Positions 1 to 5,688 of a stretch of DNA of 7,355 nucleotides are shown here, in pieces. Each line of letters opens with the position of its first letter. Position 1 is the first letter of the stretch. Both the position numbers and the translations under genes were made by a program. Origin of the DNA: Christensenella sp. (GTDB taxonomy: Bacteria > Bacillota > Clostridia > Christensenellales > Maliibacteriaceae); the NCBI GenBank assembly GCA_019420085.1, contig JAHZHV010000120.1, forward strand, positions 1,135-8,489, read 5' to 3'. The notes beneath the pieces are model-generated. The model was not told the origin of the DNA. It saw only the letters and a program-made list of their open reading frames with translations, and did no database searches.

Positions 1-4
1 TTTT

Positions 5-22
5 GCATTTGCAGGCAAATGC
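5..22. repeat. Short perfect inverted repeat after spoIIID
   Basis: The arms GCATTTGC (5-12) and GCAAATGC (15-22) are exact complements around a 2-base centre. The repeat begins one base after the spoIIID stop codon, read on the minus strand. It may be a 3' stem-loop, but the visible bases after it on that strand are AAAA, so a T-run terminator is not shown before the window ends. Confidence 0.4.
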
Positions 23-23
23 T

Positions 24-269
24 TCAGGCGCGGTATTTTCTTTGCGTGGCAAGTCCGCCGCGAATATGGCGTTCGGCTTTGTTCCTGTCCAGTATTTCAC
101 GCACAAGCTTTCCAAGCGTTGCGTTGATGTGCGGCAAGCGCTCGGAAATATCTTTGTGTACCGTGGATTTACTGATACAGAATACGGCTGCGGCCTGGCG
201 GACGGTACAGCCCGTCTCGGCAATGTAACGGCCGAGGCGAACGGCTCTTTCCTCTACATCGGTATACAT
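24..269 (-). CDS. spoIIID: Sporulation transcription factor SpoIIID
   Basis: SpoIIID is a small DNA-binding regulator of the mother-cell programme; in Bacillus it activates and represses many SigE-dependent genes and helps switch on SigK. The 81-residue product matches the family along its length. A helix-turn-helix covers residues about 21-46, including the hallmark SKSTVHKDISERLP, followed by the helix REILDRNKAERH. A basic C-terminal patch, RHIRGGLATQRKYR (67-80), corresponds to the second DNA-contact region of the Bacillus protein. It is slightly shorter than B. subtilis SpoIIID (about 93 residues) because the non-conserved tail is missing. The ATG start has a GGAG ribosome site 8 bases upstream. 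The gene is monocistronic here: a terminator lies between it and the upstream trpB2. In Bacillus mbl follows spoIIID directly; here the mreB/mbl homologue lies over 5 kb away on the other strand. Confidence 0.95.
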   Translation of the reverse strand: MYTDVEERAVRLGRYIAETGCTVRQAAAVFCISKSTVHKDISERLPHINATLGKLVREILDRNKAERHIRGGLATQRKYRA

Positions 270-302
270 CGACTCAACTCCATTACCTGCGACTGTGATA
301 CA

Positions 303-331
303 GATATATGCGCGCCATTGACGGAAAATAC
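303..331 (-). promoter_or_regulatory. Putative SigE promoter of spoIIID
   Basis: On the minus strand GTATTTT (325-331) and CATATATC (303-310) are separated by 14 bases, the arrangement of SigE promoters (KMATATT, N14-15, CATACAMT). Each box is an imperfect match. The predicted start is about 25-30 bases before the spoIIID ATG, leaving room for the GGAG ribosome site. SigE control of spoIIID is established in B. subtilis; assigning this site is inference. Confidence 0.4.
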
Positions 332-367
332 ATGCCGATGTACAAGTCAGGTGTGTACCGATGCAGG

Positions 368-409
368 AAAAGAAAAATGCCGGACACTGCGGTCAGAGCA
401 GTATCCGGC
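368..409 (-). terminator. Rho-independent terminator of trpB2
   Basis: Arms 379-390 and 398-409 pair over 12 positions with one C-A mismatch (outer arms GCCGGA/TCCGGC) around a 7-base loop. On the minus strand the stem is followed by TTTTTCTTTT. It lies about 70 bases beyond the trpB2 stop codon and upstream of the spoIIID promoter, so it separates the two transcription units. Confidence 0.85.
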
Positions 410-478
410 GTCTGCAATACAAGCTTTTTCAGACTCGTGCTGTTTGTGCACAGCAGTCGGTTCCTATATTACGAAATG

Positions 479-1858
479 TCAGCGATTGCAGGAAAGTTGC
501 TGTGCAGGTGCAATGCTGCGGGCGAGTTCTTCATCCGTAGGAAGATAGTCCTCCATTTTTCCGTCGTGGAATTTCTCGTAGGCAAGCATGTCAAAGTATC
601 CGGTGCCGGTCAGACCGAAGACAATGGTCTCCTCCTGGCCGGTCTGTTTGCAGCGCAGGGCTTCGTTGATTGCGGCCAGAATGGCATGGCTGCTCTCCGG
701 TGCCGGAAGTGTACCTTCCACGCGGGCAAACAGCTCTGCCGCGGCAAAGACGTCTGTCTGTTTGACAGAAACGGCTTCCATGAGCCCGTCATCATAGAGC
801 TTGGACAGGATGCTGCTCATGCCGTGATAGCGCAAACCGCCGGCGTGACTGGCGGAGGGAATGTATCCGCTACCCAACGTATACATCTTTGCAAGCGGAC
901 AGACCATGCCGGTATCACAGAAGTCATACAGATACTTTCCGCGTGTAAAGCTTGGACAAGAGGCCGGTTCTACGGCGATGAAACGGTAGTCACGTTCTCC
1001 GCGCAATTTTTCTCCCATAAAGGGTGAAATCAGTCCGCCCAGATTGGAGCCGCCGCCGGCACAGCCGATAATGACATCGGGCACGATGCCATATGCATCA
1101 AGCGCTGCCTTTGTTTCCATGCCGATGATCGACTGATGCAAAAGCACCTGATTTAAGACGCTGCCCAGCACATAGCGATAGCCTTCTTTGCTTGTTGCGG
1201 CTTCCACCGCTTCTGAAATTGCACAGCCCAGACTGCCGGTTGTGTTGGGATGTTCGGCAAGAATTTTGCGTCCTACGCATGTTTCCTGAGAGGGGGAAGG
1301 CGTGACAGACGCGCCATAGGTGCGCATGACTTCGCGGCGGAACGGTTTTTGCTCATAGGAAACTTTGACCATATAGACCTCGCAGGCAAGATCAAAGTAA
1401 GAGCATGCCATCGACAATGCGGTTCCCCATTGGCCTGCGCCGGTTTCGGTTGTTACGCCGCGCAGTCCCTGCTGTTTGGCATAATAGGCCTGCGCAATGG
1501 CAGAATTGAGCTTATGACTGCCGCTTGTATTGTTGCCTTCAAATTTATAATAGATTTTAGCAGGCGTCTGGAGCTTTTTTTCCAGGAAGTAGGCGCGAAC
1601 CAGCGGAGATGGCCGGTACATGCGGTAGAAGTTCAAAATCGGTTCCGGAATATCAAAGTAGCGTGTGTCGTTATCTAACTCCTGGCGAATCAGTTCATCA
1701 CAAAAGACTGGCTGCAGATCGCTGAACTGCATCGGCTGCATCGTTGCAGGATTCAGAAGCGGTGCAGGTTTTTCCTGCATATCGGCGCGCACGTTGTACC
1801 ATTGCCGCGGCATATCTTTTTCATCCAGATAAATTTTGTAGGGAACATCCTGTTTCAT
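479..1858 (-). CDS. trpB: TrpB2-type tryptophan synthase beta subunit (PLP-dependent)
   Basis: The enzyme condenses indole with L-serine to give tryptophan, using pyridoxal phosphate in the cytoplasm. At 459 residues it has TrpB2 rather than TrpB1 length, with the TrpB2-style N-terminal extension and the segment HAGGLRYHG (338-346). The PLP lysine is K116 in GSHKLNSA. The catalytic-loop motif ETGAGQWG (138-145) has W where TrpB1 has H, as is usual in TrpB2. The phosphate-binding glycine loop GGGSN lies at 268-272, and ESSHA (388-392) is also conserved. The frame is open further upstream to 1984, but the ATG at 1858 has an excellent AAGGAGGT ribosome site 7 bases away, and the longer version would run into the T-box terminator. 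No trpA or other trp gene is adjacent, which fits indole salvage or a stand-alone role. A Trp T-box leader controls it. The family includes members without proven tryptophan synthase activity, so the family call is firm and the exact physiological role less so. Confidence 0.93.
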   Translation of the reverse strand: MKQDVPYKIYLDEKDMPRQWYNVRADMQEKPAPLLNPATMQPMQFSDLQPVFCDELIRQELDNDTRYFDIPEPILNFYRMYRPSPLVRAYFLEKKLQTPAKIYYKFEGNNTSGSHKLNSAIAQAYYAKQQGLRGVTTETGAGQWGTALSMACSYFDLACEVYMVKVSYEQKPFRREVMRTYGASVTPSPSQETCVGRKILAEHPNTTGSLGCAISEAVEAATSKEGYRYVLGSVLNQVLLHQSIIGMETKAALDAYGIVPDVIIGCAGGGSNLGGLISPFMGEKLRGERDYRFIAVEPASCPSFTRGKYLYDFCDTGMVCPLAKMYTLGSGYIPSASHAGGLRYHGMSSILSKLYDDGLMEAVSVKQTDVFAAAELFARVEGTLPAPESSHAILAAINEALRCKQTGQEETIVFGLTGTGYFDMLAYEKFHDGKMEDYLPTDEELARSIAPAQQLSCNR

Positions 1859-1926
1859 GGTTGTAACCTCCTTGTCATTGTGTTGCTGCGATGTTCTTGG
1901 GGATTTGGTTACAGATTTCCGGTAAC

Positions 1927-1970
1927 AAAAAAAGCTCTGTCTCCGGAAAACTAATTGCCGGGACAAGAGC
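1927..1970 (-). terminator. T-box regulated terminator hairpin
   Basis: On the minus strand GCTCT-t-GTC-CCGG pairs with CCGG-a-GACAGAGC (two single-base bulges) around a loop of about 11 bases, followed by seven T residues (1927-1933). The 5' arm contains TCCC, which can instead pair with the GGG of the T-box sequence to form the antiterminator. This is the expected mutually exclusive arrangement. It ends about 70 bases before the trpB2 start codon. Confidence 0.9.
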
Positions 1971-2215
1971 CTGTTTACAAGCATCCTGCGGTGCCACCCT
2001 GCTTGGTATCATCTTTTTGATACCCGCCTTTGCGCATACGATCATATGCCGACGTTGATAACGAAGCGCCTGCTCCGTCGCCCCTATACGCGCTTTGCGA
2101 CGCTTTCGGTTTGCCCTCGGGAAGCCATTCGCATATCCTGTGTCGACCGCATCTTGCAGCAACGGCGGCTCTCTGTACGACAGGAAAGATATGTTACTAT
2201 TTTCCCTCAACGGTT
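1927..2215 (-). promoter_or_regulatory. Tryptophan-specific T-box riboswitch upstream of trpB2
   Basis: This leader RNA senses uncharged tRNA and allows readthrough into trpB2. The invariant T-box AGGGTGGCACCGC occupies 1988-2000 on the minus strand. Its TGGC should pair with GCCA, so the tRNA discriminator base should be G, as in bacterial tRNA-Trp. Stem I begins near the AGAGAG element at about 2170. The specifier context is GAA-TGG-CTTC, with the Trp codon TGG at 2125-2127. A stem III, GGTATC/GATACC (2005-2024), sits directly before the T-box. A second stem, CGTCGC/GCGACG, lies further upstream at about 2076-2103. The terminator follows at 1927-1970. Specifier and discriminator agree on tryptophan independently. 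The full stem I fold was read by eye, not computed. Confidence 0.93.
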
Positions 2216-2221
2216 TAGCTG

Positions 2222-2251
2222 ACTATAGCATGGGGATCATAGTCATGTCAA
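2222..2251 (-). promoter_or_regulatory. SigA promoter of the T-box/trpB2 unit
   Basis: On the minus strand a perfect -35 TTGACA (2246-2251) is followed after 18 bases by TATAGT (2222-2227), which has an upstream TG at the extended -10 position. Transcription should start near 2215, just before the T-box stem I. Confidence 0.85.
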
Positions 2252-2274
2252 TACTTTTTTATGTGCAACAGTGG

Positions 2275-2303
2275 TTGAGAAAAGCACATTGGCAGGATAT
2301 AAT
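2275..2303 (+). promoter_or_regulatory. SigA promoter of the TIR-like/Sel1/TPR gene
   Basis: TTGAGA (2275-2280) and a perfect TATAAT (2298-2303) are separated by exactly 17 bases. The start point would be near 2310, giving a leader of about 50 bases that contains a small 6-bp hairpin (CGGCAT/ATGCCG, 2314-2328). The -35 box lies only 23 bp from the -35 of the divergent trpB2 promoter, so the two units start back-to-back. Confidence 0.85.
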
Positions 2304-2358
2304 AGCAGAACGGCGGCATATGATGCCGGATTCAAACGTTGGAAGCGAGTGAGAGAAA

Positions 2359-4476
2359 ATGGAAGATAGGGAGAATATGCGCTTTGCCCGTATCCAGCGG
2401 AACAGAACTGTTTGTATCGACGGGGACGCACAGTTGCGTGCACGTGTGGATAAAATGCTGGACGCGTCGTTTGAAAGAATAGATTGTAAGAAGCTTGCGC
2501 AGGCGGATTTGCGAATATGTGACGGCGGACAAACGCTGTCGCAGGCGGATATGGATATGCCTGTCGTCATGCTTGATGACAATAAAAAAGAGGATGGCTT
2601 TGCGTATGTGCCTGCGGACGAGGCGGATTTTGCAGAGTATCTGAAGTTTGCAGTCGCGGATGAAGATAAAAGGCGTGCCTTGATGCAGCATACGCCGTTT
2701 GTTGCCGTGATCAGCCGTAAAGATGAGGATGTTTTACAGTTGGTCCAAATCCTGCAAACACAGCAGCCCCTTGTTGGCGTCGGTGTGATTGCTGCCGCTG
2801 CGGATGCATGGAAAAATTGCAGCGCTGCGGTGATGTTTGTGGACGATCAGACTCTTGCAGATGCGCTGTGCCGCAGTGCATGTGATGCGGCCAAACAGGC
2901 TGGTATTCCCGTTGCGGCAATTCTGGATTCGACTGTCACGCGCGAACAAGTCCAGAGCGTTTTCTCAGGAATTACATGTTTTTGTGACGGGTATGACTTA
3001 TGGGCGGCGGCCGGCGTATTGCAGCAGATGCTGCATATCGACCAGCTTGATGCACAAAGTTTATATGAGGGCGCATTATTGTGCCTTTATGGCTTCGGCC
3101 GGCCGCGGGATATTGCGCAAAGCATGCAGCTTTTATCGCGTGCGGCGCAGATGCGGCATGTTGGTGCGCTGATATGTCTGGCCGATTGCGGCAGATACCG
3201 CATAGGCTGCGCTTATGATGCGCAAATGTGCAATCGGCTGCTGGAAGAAGCGGCAAGGATTTTGGCAGAAGCGGTGATGTGTACAACATTCAAACAGCTG
3301 CGCCAGACGCTGCGTGATGCTGATGTATTAATGCAGCATTTTATACGTCAGGATAAGCTCATACGTGCGCGTATGCTTGCCGTTCGCACTTTGGAAATCT
3401 GTGATACTTATCTGCAGCATGCACATGACCCGCAGGCGATTCAGATTTGCCAGGATCATGCACACAGGATCTGGACATTTGCATGCGAGCGGGATGATTT
3501 TGCATTGACGGTACAATCTTTTTGCCGTTATGCGCATTGGTGCTTTGCGCGGATTGATACATGCACGCCGGCACAGGTGGAATGGATTTTGTCGCAATTG
3601 GATGCATTGACGCAACAGGCGATCGAACAGCAGGATCATGCGCTGATGCGGCTTTGTACGGATACGGCGCTTCTATGGCAGGAATTTCAAACGAATCAAA
3701 CGGATACCGTGCACACGCGCGCAGCGTTGATCGGTTATCTGGATCTTCGCGGCGAACTGGACTTCATGGATGGTGATTATGCTGCTGCACGAACAGCTTT
3801 TTCGCGCTGCGTTGCGTTATGCCAGCGGCAGGATATGCAGCAGATACAGACGATGCGTACGCTTGCAAAAGCCTTTGCGCGACTGGGAGATGTTTGCTGT
3901 CATCAATCGGATGCGCAAGGTGCGTGTCAGGCGTTTGAACAGGCCATGTCACTGTGGGAGCGCGTTCTGGAGCAGCAGAGCGATGCACAAACTGTTGTTG
4001 CGCTTTGCCAGGCAATACAAAAACATGCCTGCAGTGCTGTGCAGGCCGAAAAGGAAGATGCACTGCAAATTGCCGACGATGCACTGCAGCGGATTGAGCC
4101 CATGACACAGCACAGTACCTCGGCATTGGTTTGGCAATCGTGCGCTTATGTATATGGTGCACGGGCCAAGCTGCAATCGCCCAGCCGGCAGAGCGTTGCA
4201 GACTATCAACATGCGGCCAGATTGTGGCGTGAATTGTATGAGTTGACATACGAGGAGAATTTTCGGACTGAGGAAAAACAGGCAATGCGCTGCGCAAAGG
4301 CGGATCTGCAGGCAATTACGCCGCCGACGCGGACGCAGCGCTGGCTGCAGAATGCGCGCTCGCAGGCACAACGCGTTGCCGGCAGCCTGCGGCAAAGGGC
4401 AGATCAAGCGCATGATGCGTTGAAAAGCCGCAGCAGGGACAACGCACGGCATGACCGGCAGGATCATGGGGAATAA
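2359..4476 (+). CDS. Unknown protein with degenerate TIR-like domain, Sel1-like repeat and TPR-like helices
   Basis: This 705-residue protein has no signal peptide or membrane segment, so it is probably cytoplasmic. I do not recognise a named family. Residues about 112-225 look like a TIR/SEFIR-type fold: strand FVAVISRKDED (114-124), the region NCSAAVMFVDD (153-163), strand GIPVAAILD (182-190), then VFSGITCFC, like the end of bacterial TIR_2 domains. The glutamate expected before the fourth strand is absent (the helix reads CRSACDAAKQ), so NADase activity is doubtful. Residues about 234-280 resemble a Sel1 repeat (LYEGALLCLYGFGRPRDIA, then LLSRAAQ). TPR-like helices occur around 455-590, including GDYAAARTAFSRCVALC and ACQAFEQAMSLWERVL. 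The C-terminal 50 residues are basic and polar. The N-terminal 100 residues are unassigned. A start at 2377 (AGGGAG, but only 3 bases away) is possible; the upstream ATG has only a weak purine-rich site. The architecture suggests a protein-interaction scaffold, which is inference. Confidence 0.85.
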   Translation: MEDRENMRFARIQRNRTVCIDGDAQLRARVDKMLDASFERIDCKKLAQADLRICDGGQTLSQADMDMPVVMLDDNKKEDGFAYVPADEADFAEYLKFAVADEDKRRALMQHTPFVAVISRKDEDVLQLVQILQTQQPLVGVGVIAAAADAWKNCSAAVMFVDDQTLADALCRSACDAAKQAGIPVAAILDSTVTREQVQSVFSGITCFCDGYDLWAAAGVLQQMLHIDQLDAQSLYEGALLCLYGFGRPRDIAQSMQLLSRAAQMRHVGALICLADCGRYRIGCAYDAQMCNRLLEEAARILAEAVMCTTFKQLRQTLRDADVLMQHFIRQDKLIRARMLAVRTLEICDTYLQHAHDPQAIQICQDHAHRIWTFACERDDFALTVQSFCRYAHWCFARIDTCTPAQVEWILSQLDALTQQAIEQQDHALMRLCTDTALLWQEFQTNQTDTVHTRAALIGYLDLRGELDFMDGDYAAARTAFSRCVALCQRQDMQQIQTMRTLAKAFARLGDVCCHQSDAQGACQAFEQAMSLWERVLEQQSDAQTVVALCQAIQKHACSAVQAEKEDALQIADDALQRIEPMTQHSTSALVWQSCAYVYGARAKLQSPSRQSVADYQHAARLWRELYELTYEENFRTEEKQAMRCAKADLQAITPPTRTQRWLQNARSQAQRVAGSLRQRADQAHDALKSRSRDNARHDRQDHGE

Positions 4477-4485
4477 AAGGTAAAT

Positions 4486-4534
4486 AAAAAGCGGCATTGT
4501 TAACACCCAAAAAGGTTAACAATGCCGCTTTTTT
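4486..4534. terminator. Bidirectional terminator between convergent genes
   Basis: Perfect 14-bp arms (4491-4504 and 4515-4528, GCGGCATTGTTAAC and complement) enclose a 10-base loop. There is an A-run on the left (4486-4490) and a T-run on the right (4529-4534), so it can stop transcription of the TPR gene on the plus strand and of cwlJ-gerQ on the minus strand. Confidence 0.93.
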
Positions 4535-4551
4535 CAATTGGCGGGAAAACT

Positions 4552-5043
4552 TTAACGCGGCATGCCGCAGCGGGAGCCGTTCATATGCTGCATATTTTGC
4601 TGCATATTCTGCTGCTGCTGCTGCTGCATGGTTTGCTGCTGCCGCTGCATGGTTTGCTGCTGCCGCTGCATATTCTGCTGCTGCATCGCTGCATCCTGCA
4701 TAGTAGAAGAGGTATCCTGCTGTGCATCACGTACGGAAGGGAAAATGTAACCGCTTTGTCCGTCGGGGGAGAAGAATGTAACAAATTTGATGGAGAATAT
4801 GTCACAGACAATGTAGTTTTTATTGCCGACATCATGCAGAACCACATAATTGCGGCCGACGGAATACAATACGCCAAGGCGGCTTGTCATGCCTTGCGTG
4901 CCAAGCAGAAATTCAATTTGCACATAGGCGCCAAGATTATCCTGCAGAATATTCTGGAAGGAACCCTGCATGGCAATTGTGTTAAAATCCTCCGGCGGTG
5001 GTGTGTTGATGCCGGGCTGTGCAGAGGGGTTGTAATTGTTCAT
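4552..5043 (-). CDS. gerQ: Spore coat protein GerQ-like, with Gln/Met-rich C-terminal tail
   Basis: GerQ is an inner coat protein needed to localise the cortex hydrolase CwlJ in the spore; in Bacillus it is cross-linked by the transglutaminase Tgl. The 163-residue product has a conserved core at about 27-92. Its pattern GSFQNILQDNLGAYVQIEF, then LGVLYSVGRNYVVLHD, then NKNYIVCDIFSIKFVTFF follows the GerQ core (ENIL...KG, then a G.I..AGRDH-like strand, then a Y.D.VTF-like end). It lies directly downstream of cwlJ with an 18-base gap, the same order as cwlJ-gerQ in Bacillus. This supports the assignment strongly, since the sequence itself is diverged. The ATG has GGAGG 5 bases upstream. Residues 118-153 are almost entirely Gln and Met, encoded by repeated CTG/CAT units (as read on the plus strand). 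In Bacillus GerQ the Gln-rich part lies before the core, so this architecture is reversed. Only two lysines (K75 and K86) are present. Confidence 0.82.
   Translation of the reverse strand: MNNYNPSAQPGINTPPPEDFNTIAMQGSFQNILQDNLGAYVQIEFLLGTQGMTSRLGVLYSVGRNYVVLHDVGNKNYIVCDIFSIKFVTFFSPDGQSGYIFPSVRDAQQDTSSTMQDAAMQQQNMQRQQQTMQRQQQTMQQQQQQNMQQNMQHMNGSRCGMPR
4582..4702. repeat. Low-complexity repeat coding the GerQ Gln/Met tail
   Basis: CTG-rich tract (plus strand) with two exact copies of a 21-bp unit, at 4624-4644 and 4645-4665. Each encodes seven residues of the form QRQQQTM. Partial copies and CATATTCTGCTG variants lie on both sides. The unit length is a multiple of three, so copy-number change would alter tail length without shifting the frame. 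Confidence 0.85.
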
Positions 5044-5061
5044 GAAGACCTCCGTTGTAGT

Positions 5062-5493
5062 TTAAGTATAGGCGTATGCCTCTGTGGGATTGTAGAAACA
5101 GTGATCGCCGATGCGTACGACAAACTGTCCGACGCCTGAAGGAAAATTCTCCGGACAGGAATCCGAAAAAGGATTAAAATACCACAATGCATAACCCACG
5201 CTGGGTATACGGTTTCCGGCAATTGCCCAGTAGGCAATGTCATAGTGGATTTGTTCGGGCGTCATGTTATAGATGTTTTGCGGATTGTACTGTCCGTACA
5301 GCGTCGTGCGCGCACAGTCGAACTGACCGGTTTGATAGATGACTTCCGGAATGGAATTGACAAGGCGGCCGTATTCTCCGTAGTCGACAAGGACGCGGTT
5401 CATTACGACGCTTGCCACGGCTTTCATTCCGGTGATGCCTTCTCCACCGGCTTCACATTGGATCAGACGCGCGAAAAGTTCGATGTCTGTCAG
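5062..5493 (-). CDS. cwlJ: Spore cortex-lytic cell wall hydrolase CwlJ (CTG start)
   Basis: CwlJ degrades muramic-delta-lactam cortex peptidoglycan during germination and is held in the coat by GerQ. From the proposed start the product is 143 residues, close to the 142 of B. subtilis CwlJ. It covers the SleB/CwlJ Hydrolase_2 domain from end to end. The conserved catalytic glutamate is E14 in CEAGGEG. MNRVLVDYGEY (31-41), ALWYFNP (102-108) and HCFYNPT (131-137) are family hallmarks. There is no signal peptide, as expected for CwlJ rather than SleB. No in-frame ATG, GTG or TTG lies between the ribosome site (GGGGGGAGG) and the catalytic glutamate. CTG at 5491-5493 follows GGAGG after 4 bases and places the initiator where related proteins have Met before their SDRELLARLI-like segment. 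A TTG at 5495-5497 is out of frame. The gene heads a cwlJ-gerQ operon with a SigE-type promoter. The frame extends further upstream only by chance. Confidence 0.92.
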   Translation of the reverse strand: MTDIELFARLIQCEAGGEGITGMKAVASVVMNRVLVDYGEYGRLVNSIPEVIYQTGQFDCARTTLYGQYNPQNIYNMTPEQIHYDIAYWAIAGNRIPSVGYALWYFNPFSDSCPENFPSGVGQFVVRIGDHCFYNPTEAYAYT

Positions 5494-5551
5494 ACAACCT
5501 CCCCCCTTTTTGAAAGAATACGGACATTTGTGCCGGTGTTTCCGCTTGTTC

Positions 5552-5580
5552 AGTGTATGCGCCTTGCATGCGGAAGTTGC
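5552..5580 (-). promoter_or_regulatory. SigE promoter of cwlJ-gerQ
   Basis: On the minus strand the -10 CATACACT (5552-5559) matches the SigE consensus completely. After 14 bases GCAACTT (5574-5580) matches 5 of 7 positions of KMATATT. The start point falls about 50 bases before the cwlJ ribosome site. A SpoIIID-box-like sequence, CTGAACAAGC (5544-5553, 9 of 10 positions of WWRRACARNY), overlaps the end of the -10. If real, it would let SpoIIID repress the operon. The SigE match is strong; the SpoIIID box is tentative. Confidence 0.7.
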
Positions 5581-5604
5581 GAAAAAACTGTTACATGGGC
5601 AGAC

Positions 5605-5634
5605 TTGAACAGAATGCTTTGCCTGGAGTATACT
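5605..5634 (+). promoter_or_regulatory. SigA promoter of mreB/mbl
   Basis: TTGAAC (5605-5610) and TATACT (5629-5634) are separated by 18 bases on the plus strand. This gives a start near 5641 and a leader of about 48 bases. It overlaps no coding sequence and is divergent from the cwlJ promoter, with about 25 bp between the two -35 boxes. Confidence 0.7.
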
Positions 5635-5688
5635 GAAACGGACGATCGCTTCGGGCGAAACGATCTTCTGCGAAGGTGAGGCAAAGAC

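Noticed and set aside
428..445. Small hairpin (TGCTGT/ACAGCA type) between the trpB2 stop and its terminator.
   Set aside because: The stem is only 6 bp with no T-run. The terminator at 368-409 already accounts for transcription end.
3..1027. Plus-strand frames opposite spoIIID and trpB2.
   Set aside because: They lie antisense to two well-identified genes and carry no conserved motif.
1859..1984. N-terminal extension of trpB2 from an ATG at 1984.
   Set aside because: It would translate the T-box terminator region. The AAGGAGGT site and ATG at 1858 match the usual family start.
1875..2352. Small open frames on both strands within 1875-2352.
   Set aside because: This stretch is fully explained by the T-box leader and the two promoters. 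The frames have no ribosome sites or recognisable motifs.
4582..4702. Repeat tract as a possible CRISPR-like array.
   Set aside because: There are no spacers: the units are directly adjacent, 21 bp long and in frame within gerQ.
4522..5139. Plus-strand frames rich in Leu/His or Cys across the CTG repeat.
   Set aside because: They are antisense shadows of the gerQ Gln/Met tail. Low-complexity repeats keep several frames open.
5605..5614. SpoIIID-like box TTGAACAGAA on the mreB/mbl -35.
   Set aside because: It is a 9/10 match, but its core is the -35 element itself, so chance similarity is likely.
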